NCBI GenBank assembly: GCA_031216125.1
Contig: CM062371.1
Location: forward strand, 38,249,501 to 38,313,500
DNA length: 64,000 bases
From: Dalbergia cochinchinensis
Taxonomy: Eukaryota; Streptophyta; Magnoliopsida; Fabales; Fabaceae
Direction of reading: 5' to 3'
A program made the translations under genes and the position numbers. How positions within the stretch are numbered: the first letter of the stretch is position 1; each line of letters opens with the position of its first letter. Of the stretch, positions 23,141 through 35,552 are shown piece after piece. A model generated the notes under the pieces. The model was not told the origin of the DNA, did no database searches, and saw only the letters and a program-made list of their open reading frames with translations.

Positions 23141-26100
23141 TGTAATGCCCTGATTTTCTATCTGAGAGAAAATGACCAAAATGCCTTTGAGGCCATTTTC
23201 TGCCCGGAATTCGAGGATAGCCGGCCTGGCAATCCTCGAAGGGTCAACTCAATGTTTGAAGGGGATTAGATGGTCCTTGAGTGATTTTGGAGACAAAAAT
23301 CGTGTTTTCTGCAGTTTCAGGTCAAAATGACCAAAATACCCCTATAGCGTTTTATGTGGGTAAAGGTGTCGTTCGATCCCGAAACTTTTTTCCAAAAGGT
23401 TTAAAATGATATTTTTATGTGTCTAAAAGTATCTGTTTAAGTCCCGATGGTCCCGAGTAGTATTTGTGCAAAATTACGATTTTGGCCCTAGCATAGTGCC
23501 ATTTGAACTTAATGAAGCAAACTTAAGCAATATTAAGCTCTAATCGAAGATTAATTAATTTTAATAATTAATCTAAAGTCAAAATAAGTCATTAAAATTA
23601 ATTAGAACCTAAGATTGCTCAGATTAAACTCAAAACCTCTTTTTCTTTTAAAAACTCAAGTTTCCAAGACATAGAATCTTGAATAGTATTTTCACTATTC
23701 ACTCTTCATACTCCAAGAAACCTAGGTAGAGTAGGATTTTGACCTCACTAATGGGCAAAAATGCTTACTAATCATGCCTTAAAATAGCCATGATTACCTA
23801 TCCTTTCACTTACACACTTACTTACAAGTTCCTAATCCTAAACCTAATCAAAGCTACACCTAAACACACCTCTAAACCACAATTAAATGAAAGATTTTCC
23901 TCCCCTTGGATCCCCAAAAAGTGGCGCCACCTCACCCCCTCTTAGATCACAAATTTGTTCACTCACATACTCAAAGAAGCATGCTACACCATGCCTAAAC
24001 CCATGCCTACACCATGCCTTACACCTTACCTTGAAATGACATAACCAAGAGATATTTTCTCCCTCCTACCTCCCCTAGAAATGGCGCCATTCTTCCCCCC
24101 CATTCTCACCCCCTCATGTTTCATTTCTCTGTAAATAGCATGCTTGGATGAACTCGAGCCACTTTTGGTTCATTTGCCAAGTTGAGTTTTCAAAGGCACC
24201 TTAAAGCTTTTCTTTTTCTCTCAAGTTCAATAGTTCCTCTTCTTCAACTTCTTCATCTTCTTCTCTCATCTCAACCTCCAATCACTTGGTAGGGATTTTA
24301 TTTTAAGTGTTTCATTCATTAAAAGTTCTTATTTAGTTATGTGCTTATTGATTTCTCTTGAATCTTTTAGTTCTTCTTTCCTTCTCTTTTCCTTCTTTTT
24401 CGGTTTCTTGGTTTCCTTTTTCTTCCTTTTAATTTCAGCCATGATGGCCTATCTTGGAAGGAAAACCATGGCTTGATGATGAGGTTTCAAGATAATGGAC
24501 TCATGATTACCCTTGAGAAACCTCTAAAGCTTGAAACATGGTTTTGATCTTAACATATTTTGGTTGCTCCTTTTTCTTTTCTTGAAACAAGTTTTAATTC
24601 CTTTTCTTTCTTTCCATTTTGATTTCGATTTATTTTTCCTTTCCTTTGCAAAAATTTCGGTTCCTTTTCCATTGCTTTGCTTTTGTTTCTCAAAGAAAGG
24701 TTGTTAGTTATTTTGATCTCTTGATCCATTTCCTTGAACTTGATGATGATGTTCAAACCATAAGGTTTCTTTGACATCTTGGTACAAAGAACTCTAAAGT
24801 TCACTTTATCTTGCTATGATAAGTTTGGGTTGAGGTTTAAGTTCCTTTAAAGTCTTGCAAGAGCTCTAGTGAAGAATGTAAAATGAACTTGCATTCATAT
24901 TTATTTTTGAGCTAATCACCTACAACGTAAAGATTAAAACAAGAGTTGCATACTCATATCACCTAATAATCAATCTCGAAGCTCACCTATTTCGGCCTTA
25001 AAGTCGATTGTTGTGGAGTCTAGAGCACTAAAATAAAAAATCGGACTTGCATATTTATTTTTAAGTCTTGCATATTTACTTTCAAGTCTTGCATATTTAT
25101 TTTCAAGTATTGCATATTTATATTGTAACGACTCGTCTATCTATATTTTCTCTGATAAAATAATTAATTGTAAGTAATCAGTAGGAATTTTAAAAATTTC
25201 GGTCGACACAGTTAGGATCAGAACAACATAAGGATTCTGTAAAAAAAATGAAAATTAATTAAATATTAATAAAAATTTAGAATAATAATATTTTAATAAG
25301 TAATATAGGATGGGATCTTATAAATGATATTATGACAAAATAAAAATTAGGATGAGGTTAAAATGATAATTTTACCCGATAAAGTTTTTTTTACGTCAAT
25401 CGAGTACTGAAATGATAAGAAACGGTACACCGAAATGACAATAACTGGTATACCGAAACATCTAAATTGGTTCAATTAATAGACATCATCATATCTTAAA
25501 TAAATTTTTACTTAGAATAATCAAATAAATATAGATATTTCTAATACTGATAGAAGACAAATTGATTCGGAAATATCAATTCCTTTACTTTGTCTCCAAG
25601 TTACTAAGCTTATAAAAAGGAAAACAAAAGAAAACAAATTTCCTTATTCTTAGTACTTCCACAGAACATGTTTTGGCTTCCTTCTTGTTCATTCCTTTCT
25701 TTCTCTTCACTCCTCCATTTTCTAAATTCCTTTCTTTGCAAAACTCCATCAAACCACCATATCTACAAACGATACTCTTAGGTAAGCATCTAAACTACTT
25801 CAAGAACATCTTCTCTACATCAAGATCAATTGAAAACTTTGTTTTTTTTTTCTTACTTGGTTCACATGGAAGCACAAATAGGGGCTGAAAAGAAAGGGGT
25901 TTGAGGCTTGATAAATAAAAAGAATTAGAGAAAAAGCTCAAAGGGAGGTAGGAAAATTATTCTAGTCTTTTACTTCATGATGTTTAACTATTTTGTCAAG
26001 ATAAGTGATTGAATTTTGTGGCTATGTTGCTGAAAAATCTGAAGCTAAATTTTAGAATTCCTAATAGATAGAGTTGTGATGAGATTATGTATATTGGGGC

Positions 26101-28205
26101 CTCAAATTTTATTGCAGAATTTATAAGTGCTTGGACTATGATGAAATCTTGTGTGTTGGAATTTTTGATTGTGCTAGAATTTTATGTGTTGAATCCTTAC
26201 AACATTAATTCTTGTGTTATGTGACATAATTGGGGCTGGAATTTTATTAATTGAAATATTTACAGCCTTTGGCTCTTGGTTTGTATGATATAATAGGTGC
26301 TCTAAGTGGATATGTGCTGGAATTTTTTTTGTGCTGGAATTTTACAGCATTAATTCTTAAGTTCTATGACCTTGCTATATATATTAATCAAAGCTTGAAA
26401 AGTGGCTGCAAACCTTGACTTGTAGCTTTGAAAATTTAGGAGAAATTATTGTCTAAGGAATGATGATTCATAGTAGAAATAGCTTAACATCCATTGCATG
26501 GAACTTGGTTCAATTGTTAGAAAATTGATAAGAATTATTGTTAACTAAGAGATGTAACAGAAATTCGGATGGTATAAAATCTATTAAAAACCTCATAGAC
26601 TTTGCAGAAAAACACCGCAACAGTATATCAAATGTTACGGGAAATATCTCAAAAGAGTTAAAGAGAGGCATTGTACATATTCAAGAGATTTTAAGAGAAA
26701 TTTTGGACAAATGATAAAAGTGCACATAAAGAAAGGAAACTTAAGAAAATAAATCTTGTGCAATGTAAATTGCTTAGTGGTAAGCTCATGGATTCACGAG
26801 TAGTAGTAGACGTACTCCATCTAATGAACTATATCAGGTTGTAACGTGACGGCATTACATCGTTGACAGTACGATCCAAAGAGAAGTATATTAGAAGAGT
26901 TCTATGAGTTCTACCATTAAGTTTAAAATTTTCTAATAAAATTAAGTCATAAGAAATAACGATTCTAACTAATGAAACCATTATACAAATAATTGAAGTA
27001 CTTTGCTTATCTTGTATTAAGTTGAATATCATTGAGTGGTAGACTGGTATATTTTTCTACTGGGAATCCTTGATTCTCATCCCTGCTGTATGATGTATTT
27101 TATATAGATGGCCTCAATTGTGTTCTTCCTCGAGATGCCTGAGTAGCAGTGGCACTATGACCCAGAGTTAGGGTCACTGTATCTGGTCGCTGAGTCTCGT
27201 GTCCACCTTATTTATAGACATAGCATGACCTAGATTCCCTCATATTGTATGACCGTCATAAGATCTTACGTTTGACCTTTTGAAGAGCCACTGACTGAGG
27301 GAGTTAGTTTTATCTGTCTATAGTTGCTTATTTTTGTTAGGCCCTAGCCCAAATTAGGTGGTCACTGTGAGGACCAGGGTAGGGTTGTTTATAATATATA
27401 TGTAATTAGGTATGAATGTATATAGTATAACTGTGTGACTTAACTTACTATGGATGTGATATAAGATGTAAGTTATCGTGTGGCCTACTTCTTTGGATGC
27501 GCAGTGCATTTCCGCTATTTCTATAAGTTGACTATCACATTGTGAGCAAAAATTGATTTGAGACAAGTTAGTATAGTTTTTAGTGCAAGGCTCATATTTA
27601 TTACAACTTATACGTACATATTTCATATAGGTAAGAAATTGCAAATATATAAGTTATGAGTAATGACTTCTTACTGTAATGTTATGACTCGAGCATAGCA
27701 CTATAGTAGGAGGGGTGTTACATATATTCCTAGCACCTCATATTTATATTTCAAGTCCTTGCATCTCATATTTATTTTGAAGCTCTCAATTTACTTTATA
27801 ATGAAGAATAAATGGAATGCATAGCATGTTTACTTTTGTCATCGCTTAAGGATCCTAGAGCTTAAAGACTTTCCTTTTATCTCAAGCTAAAGTTTGGTTA
27901 TGGAAGCATTCCCTTGAATGCACAATTCGGCCATGTGATGATTACGAGCTTAGTGTGAGTTTCATCTAGTCACAAGTGCTCATAATCTATGTCTTAGGAT
28001 TTTCTTAAGCATTGGAGAACTCAAAGAATATTTCAAGTGTGATTTTACGTTTTAAATTTCAATCTTGGGCCAACTCAAATGGTTGCTGCCCTTGTTTAGT
28101 TTGTAAGGATTTTAATGAAATAAGTTGGTTTTCAAAGAGTTTTAGAAATCCTAAAACAATTCCAAGAGAAACTAGTAATTTATATGTCTTGAAAATGGTT
28201 ATACG
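23141..28205 (-). mobile_element. LTR of family B (copy B3), reverse, split by LTR E
   Basis: It opens tgtaatgccctg, the reverse complement of the B right end. It then follows the reverse complement of B1, for example 'aaaatgaccaaaatgccttt' at 23169, the CT-rich block at 24220-24420, and 27830-28200 against B1 positions about 285-640. It stops matching B1 near 28205, where a forward B sequence begins, so its own left terminus is missing. Confidence 0.75.
25124..27722 (+). mobile_element. Solo LTR (family E, related to C) nested in LTR B3
   Basis: It runs from tgtaacgactcg at 25124 to ggggtgttaca at 27722, 2,599 bp. The perfect 5-bp duplication tatat lies at 25119-25123 and 27723-27727. A TATA-like cttataaaaagg is near 25610. 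The right-end 'gactcgagcatagcac' segment resembles 'aactctcgagtctgatg' in C1 and C2. A Ty3/gypsy origin is inferred. Confidence 0.9.
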
Positions 28206-31200
28206 ATTATCACATAGCATACATGCAGATCACAACAGAGTATGGCATAGACTAAGAATATCATCATGTCATAACATTGACTTTAATATCATAATAGCAA
28301 CATTAATAACATAAGAATATTCCACAATTATATGATGCCATAACAATAGTATCAAGCCCACCTATAGAGGCTAAGCATACGCTAATACAAAAGCCAAACA
28401 TGATTAAAAGTAACTAACTCCTAGATGGTGCACATCGACTAGAACTAAGTCACGAGTATAGACGAAGACGAGACAACTTCTAAGTGCTGAAAATAGGAAG
28501 GCCTTTATCTCTACTTTTGCTGTGTCACTCTGATCTAGACCACGGTGCAACTCCTACGTCAGCATCTCAGGGTAAACCATGGTCATTGCCATCGATCTTG
28601 TCTGAAGACGAAGATGGAAAGAACAAGAGAGAGTGAGATACTTAAATAAGAATCTTAGTAGGGTATTCTACCTCCATACAAGTTTCATCATCATCGTCCC
28701 CAGGAACCTCGGGTTTCATTATGAAAGTGGTAGGCATATATAAGATTCATTTATTAAGTTGAAAATACCATTAACCGAGGCTCGTGTCTTTTAGCATGCA
28801 TCTTAATGTTATGAATGCAACATACTAAGTCATGAATGCATGTCAATACCGCATACAACATTACACATATACAATGACATAAAATAGAAACATAAGGAAC
28901 ATATTCAATATGCATGCAGGAGAACCCATGACAATTCCTTCAAATTCCTTTCTTACTAACCACCTTCTTATGGGAACTTCATAAACCAACCAACATACCT
29001 CCTTCGCCTTCTTATGGGAACTTCATAGCCCAACCAACATACCTCCACTGGTGAATTTCATAAACCAACCATCATACCTCCACTAGTGAATTTTATACAA
29101 ACAACACCAAAACTTTACCATACTTATCGCCTAGGATGAGCTCAACCTACCTAGCCCTTGCTAGATTTAACATGGGGTAATAGAGGGGGAAACATGTCAC
29201 TTCCTTATTAGATTACCTCTCATAACCTTTAATTCGGGGAGTCTAGATGATCATTTCCATATGTTTTATGTCACCTTACTATTAGCATGTCATATTAAGA
29301 TGCAAAAACACAACTTATCATATAATGTCACATGCTTTCATATTACTTTCACACATGCATCTTAAACATTTCAAGGAAAATCATAACACGCTATAACAAT
29401 CTTTATGCAAACATAATCATCACATAAACCTCAAGTATATCTATTCATAACACTTTATAAAGTAAGCACTCATAATAATTCTTTAATCGATTAAACTTCT
29501 AATCAGGTATACCCAACTTTTATATTTATTTATTTATGCATCTAAGGGATCAATCCCAATGATTCTCATTAATTATTAACCCAAAACATTACTAAATAAA
29601 TTTGGACAGATTTGAAATAAAAATGAAATGAACCTTTTCGGTGTTCTATAACTTATATTTTTGCCTCTTTCTCTTTACCGACTTTTCCTATGATGCTAAA
29701 ATTAATTTCTAAACTAATTATGAGTGATTCCTATATATTTACTAAGTGTTAAATGTCATTTTTACTTAAGTATCACATGCTGGACAGAAAAAAAAAATTC
29801 ATTTTAAAGAGTCCTAGAATTCACATTTTTTGATTCTTTCTAATTACTAGACTTCTCTTAACTATCAAAAATGACTAACATACCCATTAATAACAATTTT
29901 TGCATGTTAAGAGCACTCCAAACAACATACATCAATTCTGGAAAGGTTTGAACCACGACCAAAATTTAATTTCCTAAGAGCATAAAAAATTGCGAAGTAA
30001 GTATTTCTAGAAACTAGTCTTTCTTAGGATTAATTCTAGATCAATGAATGCTCTTGTAATCAATTCTTATTCTTATAGTAACACAAATAATATCCTTAAA
30101 TTAGTAGCATAATTAGAGAGCTTAATAAAAGAATATTTACATTTATAAAGATATTTATTCCATGAGTCAAAGTTCCCATGTGAGTTGAAAGGGTAGGTTC
30201 TGAGCACTAGATTAATTAAGTGATGACATAAATTTAAACGTGCAATGGAAGCTTCATTTTTAATCTTGACATTATAGAGTGATGTCAAGAGAAACATAAA
30301 TATGATGTGCAAAGCTTGAATATAAATATGAAAATGCAAGCTCTACTTTTAATCTTTAAGTTTAGGTGATGGCTTAAAAAGTAAACATGCTAGGTAAGAA
30401 ATATAAATATAAATGCAAGTCCAATTTTTTATTTTAGTGCTCTAGGCCCCTTAGGGTATTCACTCTAAATACACAATCAACTTTAAGGTTGAAATAGATA
30501 GCTTTGAGTTTAATTATTTAGGTGATTACATAAATGTAAATATGCTAATATAAACTTCATTTTAGTTTTTAATATTATAAGGTGATTGCAAGGAAATATA
30601 AATATGAATGCAAAGCTTGAATATAAGTATGAAAATGCAAGCTCTATTTTTAATCTTTAAGTTTAGATGATGGCTTGAAGAATAAGTATGCTAGGCAAGA
30701 AATGTAAATATGAATGCAAGTCTAATTCTTTATTTTAGTACTCTAGACCCCTTAGAGTATTCACTCTAAATCAATAATCAACTTTAAGGTTGAAATAGGT
30801 AGGTTTCGAGTTTAATTATTTAGGTGATGACAGAAATGTAAATATGCTAATGTAAGACTTAACTATAGATATGCAATGCAAGGACTTGAAATAAAAATAT
30901 GAATGCAATCTATTTATTATTTCTTTGAGTTCTAGGCTCAAGATTACCATTTAACATAATATCTTTGTTTGCCAAAAACTCTTAGGAGTGAAACCTTCAA
31001 GCTTTAGAGGTCAAATAAAGGATGGTTTTACAACCAACACCCAAGATCCTCATCATCAAGCCATGGTTTCTCCAATATGTAGGCCATCAAAGGTCGAAAA
31101 TAAAGAGAAAAGAAAAGAAAAAAATGGAATCAAAAATGAAAAGGAGGAAGGAAGAATCAACATTATAACATCTCAATCCAAGAGTAATACAAAAGAAAGA

Positions 31201-32405
31201 ATAGTAACATTTAAAATAACTCCTTACCAAAGAAAAGAGAAAGCTTGGTCTTGAGATGAGAAGAACAATTCCTCCTTGAAGTAAGGAAGTAGTTTCAGCC
31301 AAGAGAAGAAAAAAAGAGGAATGAAGATGTGTCTTGGGATTGATCTTGAAAATAGAGAGGTTAGATGTTTAAAGGAAGATCTATGGTGGTTGTGTGGTGG
31401 TTTGAGGTTGAGAGGTGGTAGTGAGTGGTGGTTCTTGGAGAAATGAAGAAGAAGCAGAAGAAGAACTCTTTGAGAAACTAGAGAGAAACTTTGAGGATTC
31501 TTGAACCAAGATTGCAAGAAATGAACAAATGGTGTCACAAGAGTTTCCTTGCATGTGTATTTATAGAAAAATTGGAACATGAGAGGATGAAATTGGAGGG
31601 AAGTGCCACGGCCTTCTAGATGAACTTGGGGGCCAAGTTTCATTTTTAATGTAGATTAGGATGTGTATTAGAGGTAGATTCAATTAGGAAAAGGGTTAGG
31701 AATTGGTAGTTAGGTGTTTAGGTTGATAATCATGTAATTAGGAATTTCAAGACCATGATTAAAGAGTGGTCATAAACATTAAGTTTATTTAATTTGAATT
31801 AAACTTAATAAATTTGAATTTCAAATGCCAACATGTTTCCTTAAATCATGGGATTATACACTATTCACTTTTTGACTTTGAAGACCATTTGATTCTAGAA
31901 AGGAATTAAATTTTCTCTAAGCAATCTTAAGCTCTAATCAAACTCAATTAATTATTTTGACTCAAGATTAATAATTAAAATTAATTAACTTTTAATTAGA
32001 GCCTAATATTGCTTAGGTTTTGTTAATCATGCAAGTAAGTTTATTATGCCCTTAATTAGGTGCAAAATGATAATTTTGCATAAAAACTCCCCGGGACCAC
32101 CCGGGCTTATACAGACATTAAACAACTCTTAAAAACGACATTCCAAACTTCCAAGTGAAATCCGGACCCAATCGACAATTAATTCTGTATTGATTAACTG
32201 CAGGGGTATTTTGGTAATTTTACTCGGAAAAAAACCAAAAACTGAGATTTTCACCTCTGACATCATGCAGACCACAATTAATCTTCTTCAATTATAAAAC
32301 TAACCTCTTGAGGTTAGCCGGGACCGACTGTCCTCGTTTCCTGGGCAGAGATAACCTCGGGGGCATTTTGGTCATTTGTACGCAAGGAAAAATTGCGGCA
32401 TTACA
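28206..32405 (+). mobile_element. LTR of family B (copy B4), 5'-truncated
   Basis: Forward B sequence: 'ccccaggaacctcgggttt' at 28699 matches 'ccccaggaacctcgggatt' at 19025 in B2. The end gcggcattaca falls at 32405. It is longer than B2 because of extra 5' sequence and an internal duplication. It meets B3 head to head at about 28205. No target duplication was found. Confidence 0.7.
30310..30911 (+). repeat. Tandem duplication of about 301 bp inside LTR B4
   Basis: Two adjacent copies are offset by about 301 bp: 'aaagcttgaatataaatatg' at 30311 and the near-identical stretch at 30612, and 'caactttaaggttgaaatag' at about 30478 and 30779. Confidence 0.8.
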
Positions 32406-33644
32406 AAAAAATTAGATAAATTTAGTGCTTCAGAATTTACTATTCAAGGATAAACACTACCTCTCAATTTCTGAATTTTAAACCTAGTAAAAGTGCCTTT
32501 AAAAGCTCATAAAAATTATTGGGGACACCTCCATATGTTAGCTTCATCACATAAAAGTTTTGGCTCAAACTAAAGTCTCTAACTATGTGAATAAAATCAT
32601 ACAAATTGGGTTGTCTGCTTAATTTGAAAACTTCAGCAATCTAGGTTAAAATTTATTTTGCCAAAAAGAATTTTCTAATATCATCCAAACACTCCACCAA
32701 TTTAAACACATCAATATCTATATATTATCAATCAATACAATAAAAAAATCTAGAAATAGATTTGAGACTGAAAAAGGTTTAAAAGCCTTATTTGTGAAGA
32801 TTTAGGGCTTCTAACTACAAAGGTACTTCCAGAAATGATTTTTCCTCACTTCAAGCATTCCAAATAGCACTTAATCCCTTCCTTAAATAGTGGAGTATGA
32901 GATATCAAAGTAAAAATGGTAAGGAATTGAAATTCTAATCGGTTAATTTTGTAGGTTATGATGAGTAGTTAAAGTTTTGTGAAGAGATCTTAAGGTTTTA
33001 TCGTACGATTATAGTAAGTTTAGGCTAGGGTTTTGGAAGCTTGAAGCATGTTAATGCTGGCTTGAGAAAAACAAGATGAAGGCTATAATTTTGGGGGTCT
33101 TGGCCAAATTCTTAAGGGAGATGAGATAAAGTTTGATGGTTCATATATATATCTTGGTATAAAACTAGCATTTGAATGGTTAAAGCATAGTTTATTTCTA
33201 AGAAAAAAAGAGACAGATGGCTAGGATTCACTCTAATTATATCTTGGCCATCCACTTGGCTTTAACTAGATAGACATTATCCAATTCTTAAAGACTAAGC
33301 TTTTTTCAATGTAAAAGTCACATACTGAAATTTTACCGAATTGGTGGAGCACCATACCCAAGAAATCAAATATTGCTAAAAATTAAATTCTAGGGATAAA
33401 ATCTTCATTTCTATCCATTTCTAACCTTAGCCTTATCTTTTCTCGGTCCCAAGCATCCCTTAGTCCTAAATCTAAAGTTTCAGTTGTCTCGATGGGCCCA
33501 CAAGGTCATTATTCATAATTTTTTTCTTCAACACGTCCATTGGGCCATCCTCATCATTGCTAAAACTGTTAGATTTTTGAAATTCTCACTAATAAAGTTC
33601 AGATTAATCATTTTAAATAATTTGTGTGAGGTTACAAGTGGTCT
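32406..33644. other. Unassigned AT-rich sequence
   Basis: No coding gene was found. It lies between LTR B4 and the inverted leader sequence, and probably belongs to the same old Ty3-type element as the next regions, but I could not show that. Confidence 0.3.
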
Positions 33645-34475
33645 TGTAACTAGTAACAAGGATTTTCCATAGCTTAAGGGTTTGTCTTGAGACATGCCCA
33701 ACTCAATTAATATATGGTTTGGTTTCTTTATTTCTTGTTCTCTTTACATTTGTTCCATCATTTGTGTATTTTTATTGATTGATTAATGAATTATGATTTG
33801 TGGGTACATGAGTATGCTAATCTTAGTTTTGGATCTTGGTTGTATGACAATGGGCTAGGTTCCTTAATTGAGTGAGTTTGATTATTTTTCCTTGAACATG
33901 ATTATGGGATGGGTTTTAATTGGACATATGGTTGAAATGAGCCTTAATTGTATATGCTAATTCATAATTGTGGATTGAATGCATAATTAGGGAAGTAGTT
34001 AATTGAGCATAAATTGGTCAATTGATTGATGAATGCTTTGTTGACATACGAAACTAAGAATAATTCTTGATTGAGAATTGGGCCTGGCAGTGATGTTTGA
34101 GTTAGCATGCATGTTTTGGGCTTTTGAGATCTTGATAATTCAAGTGTGTATATTAGCTAATGCTTAGTTAATTGCATGATTATGTAATTTACTAAGTTAG
34201 TTGTTTAATTAAACAATTAACATGAAAAGTCACTTACCATGTATCTGATAAATTAGGTATGTCAAGGATAGATAAATCCTAGGCCTTCAAAATCCTTGTG
34301 CTAGTGCCTTTATTATATTTAGATTCTTGCTCATTTAATTTGTGTTGAATGCAATTTCAAACCCCCATTTTGTATGGTCTATTAATCACCAATATTAATT
34401 GGAGATAACCTAAGTTGCCACTATTATACTACATTTTCTTGCAATTTGATTTTAAATAAATTTGTTAATTTGTTA
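33645..34475 (-). repeat. Inverted arm: leader of an old Ty3-type retrotransposon, reverse copy
   Basis: This matches the reverse complement of 40793-41515 over about 700 bp, for example 'gggtttgtcttgagacat' at 33680 and 'ggatagataaatcctaggc' near 34266. It continues into the reverse complement of 37702-37795 ('tttaaataaatttgttaatt'). It ends where the primer-binding-site side would begin. Confidence 0.85.
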
Positions 34476-35535
34476 GAGATAGAGGCAAAGCGAGTGCTCC
34501 CTCGCCATGGTGATGGTTGTTGAAGAAACCAAGATTCTTACACACAAAAACTCTCGCTATAGCAAGCATGCATTTTTTTCTGAAAAATTTGGATGACGTC
34601 TGCTTACTCTTTTGGGATCATTTTTCATAATTTTGAGGGCACAAATTCTGATGAAATAGAACTGACATGGACACATACCCATTTTAGAAAATTTAACTAG
34701 GTTTTAGAGCATTTTCTCTAAGCAAGCTCTTTCTCTCTCCTAGGTTTTCATTTTCTCTCTTAGGCTTTCTCTTTCTCTTATACTCTTAGCTCTTCATTTT
34801 TAATTTTCTGCAACCATCAAGCTTGTAATCCTCCATGGTTATGGAGGAGTAGACATTTTCTAGTACAAGGAGCTCAAGAAGCCATAGTTGAAATATTGAA
34901 ACTCTACTCTCTCTTTTTTAATATCAATCCATGTTATGTTTCTTCAATCCTTTGTCCATTTCTCATTTAATTTTTCCATTAATCGTATTGATTGTTGATA
35001 TTGAATGAGTTATGTATTTGATTCATATTGATTCGTGTATTTGTATATTGATTTTCCTTAGGGTTAAAGAGTATGATTGGGTTCAATGTAGCTAAATGCA
35101 ATTAGATTGATGGTTTTCATAGATTAATTGAGAGTTGAGATCTCAATATCTTGATTAATTTTGTGTTGATTGTTATCTTAGAGGTTTCTAGGCCTGATTG
35201 TGGAGTTGTTAGTTGAGGTTCCTCTAATAACTCAATTTAGCACAAAACTTGTATTTGATAATTCTTTTGAGTTGATGATAGATTGCCTAAGAGCTTTAAG
35301 AACTTCTTGTGCTAGTTTTATTTTAACATATGAATCAATATTTAATTTTTGGCTCTTTACTTTGAATGCAACCAACCCTACCAACCTTAACTATTTAACA
35401 CTACTTTCTTGAGAGATGATTAGAGTTGCATCACTAGATTGCATAGTTGTGCATTGCAATTTTGAATATTCAAACCTCCTTTGTTAATTTTCCAAGAACC
35501 AAAGCACACAACACTTTGGCACCTTGTAAAAATTT
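34476..35535 (+). other. Putative LTR of the old Ty3-type element
   Basis: Sequence between the reverse leader arm and the forward primer-binding site. It starts near tgttagagatagaggc and contains 'gcgagtgctccctcgc'. Since it sits directly 5' of the primer-binding site, it is probably an LTR of about 1.06 kb, but its ends are unclear. The 70-codon frame at 35200-35412 has no known motif. Confidence 0.4.
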
Positions 35536-35552
35536 TGATGCTGTTGTCGGGG
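35536..35552 (+). other. Decayed tRNA-Asp primer-binding site
   Basis: tgatgctgttgtcgggg, joined to act at 37701 when LTR D1 is removed, resembles the tRNA-Asp-complementary site tggcgccgttgcc(ggggat) of Athila/Tat-type elements. The differences I see are C-to-T or G-to-A changes. Confidence 0.7.

Noticed and set aside
30988..31643. Frames of 71-139 codons in LTR B4
   Set aside because: They lie in CT/GA-rich LTR sequence shared with B1 and B3, without known domains.
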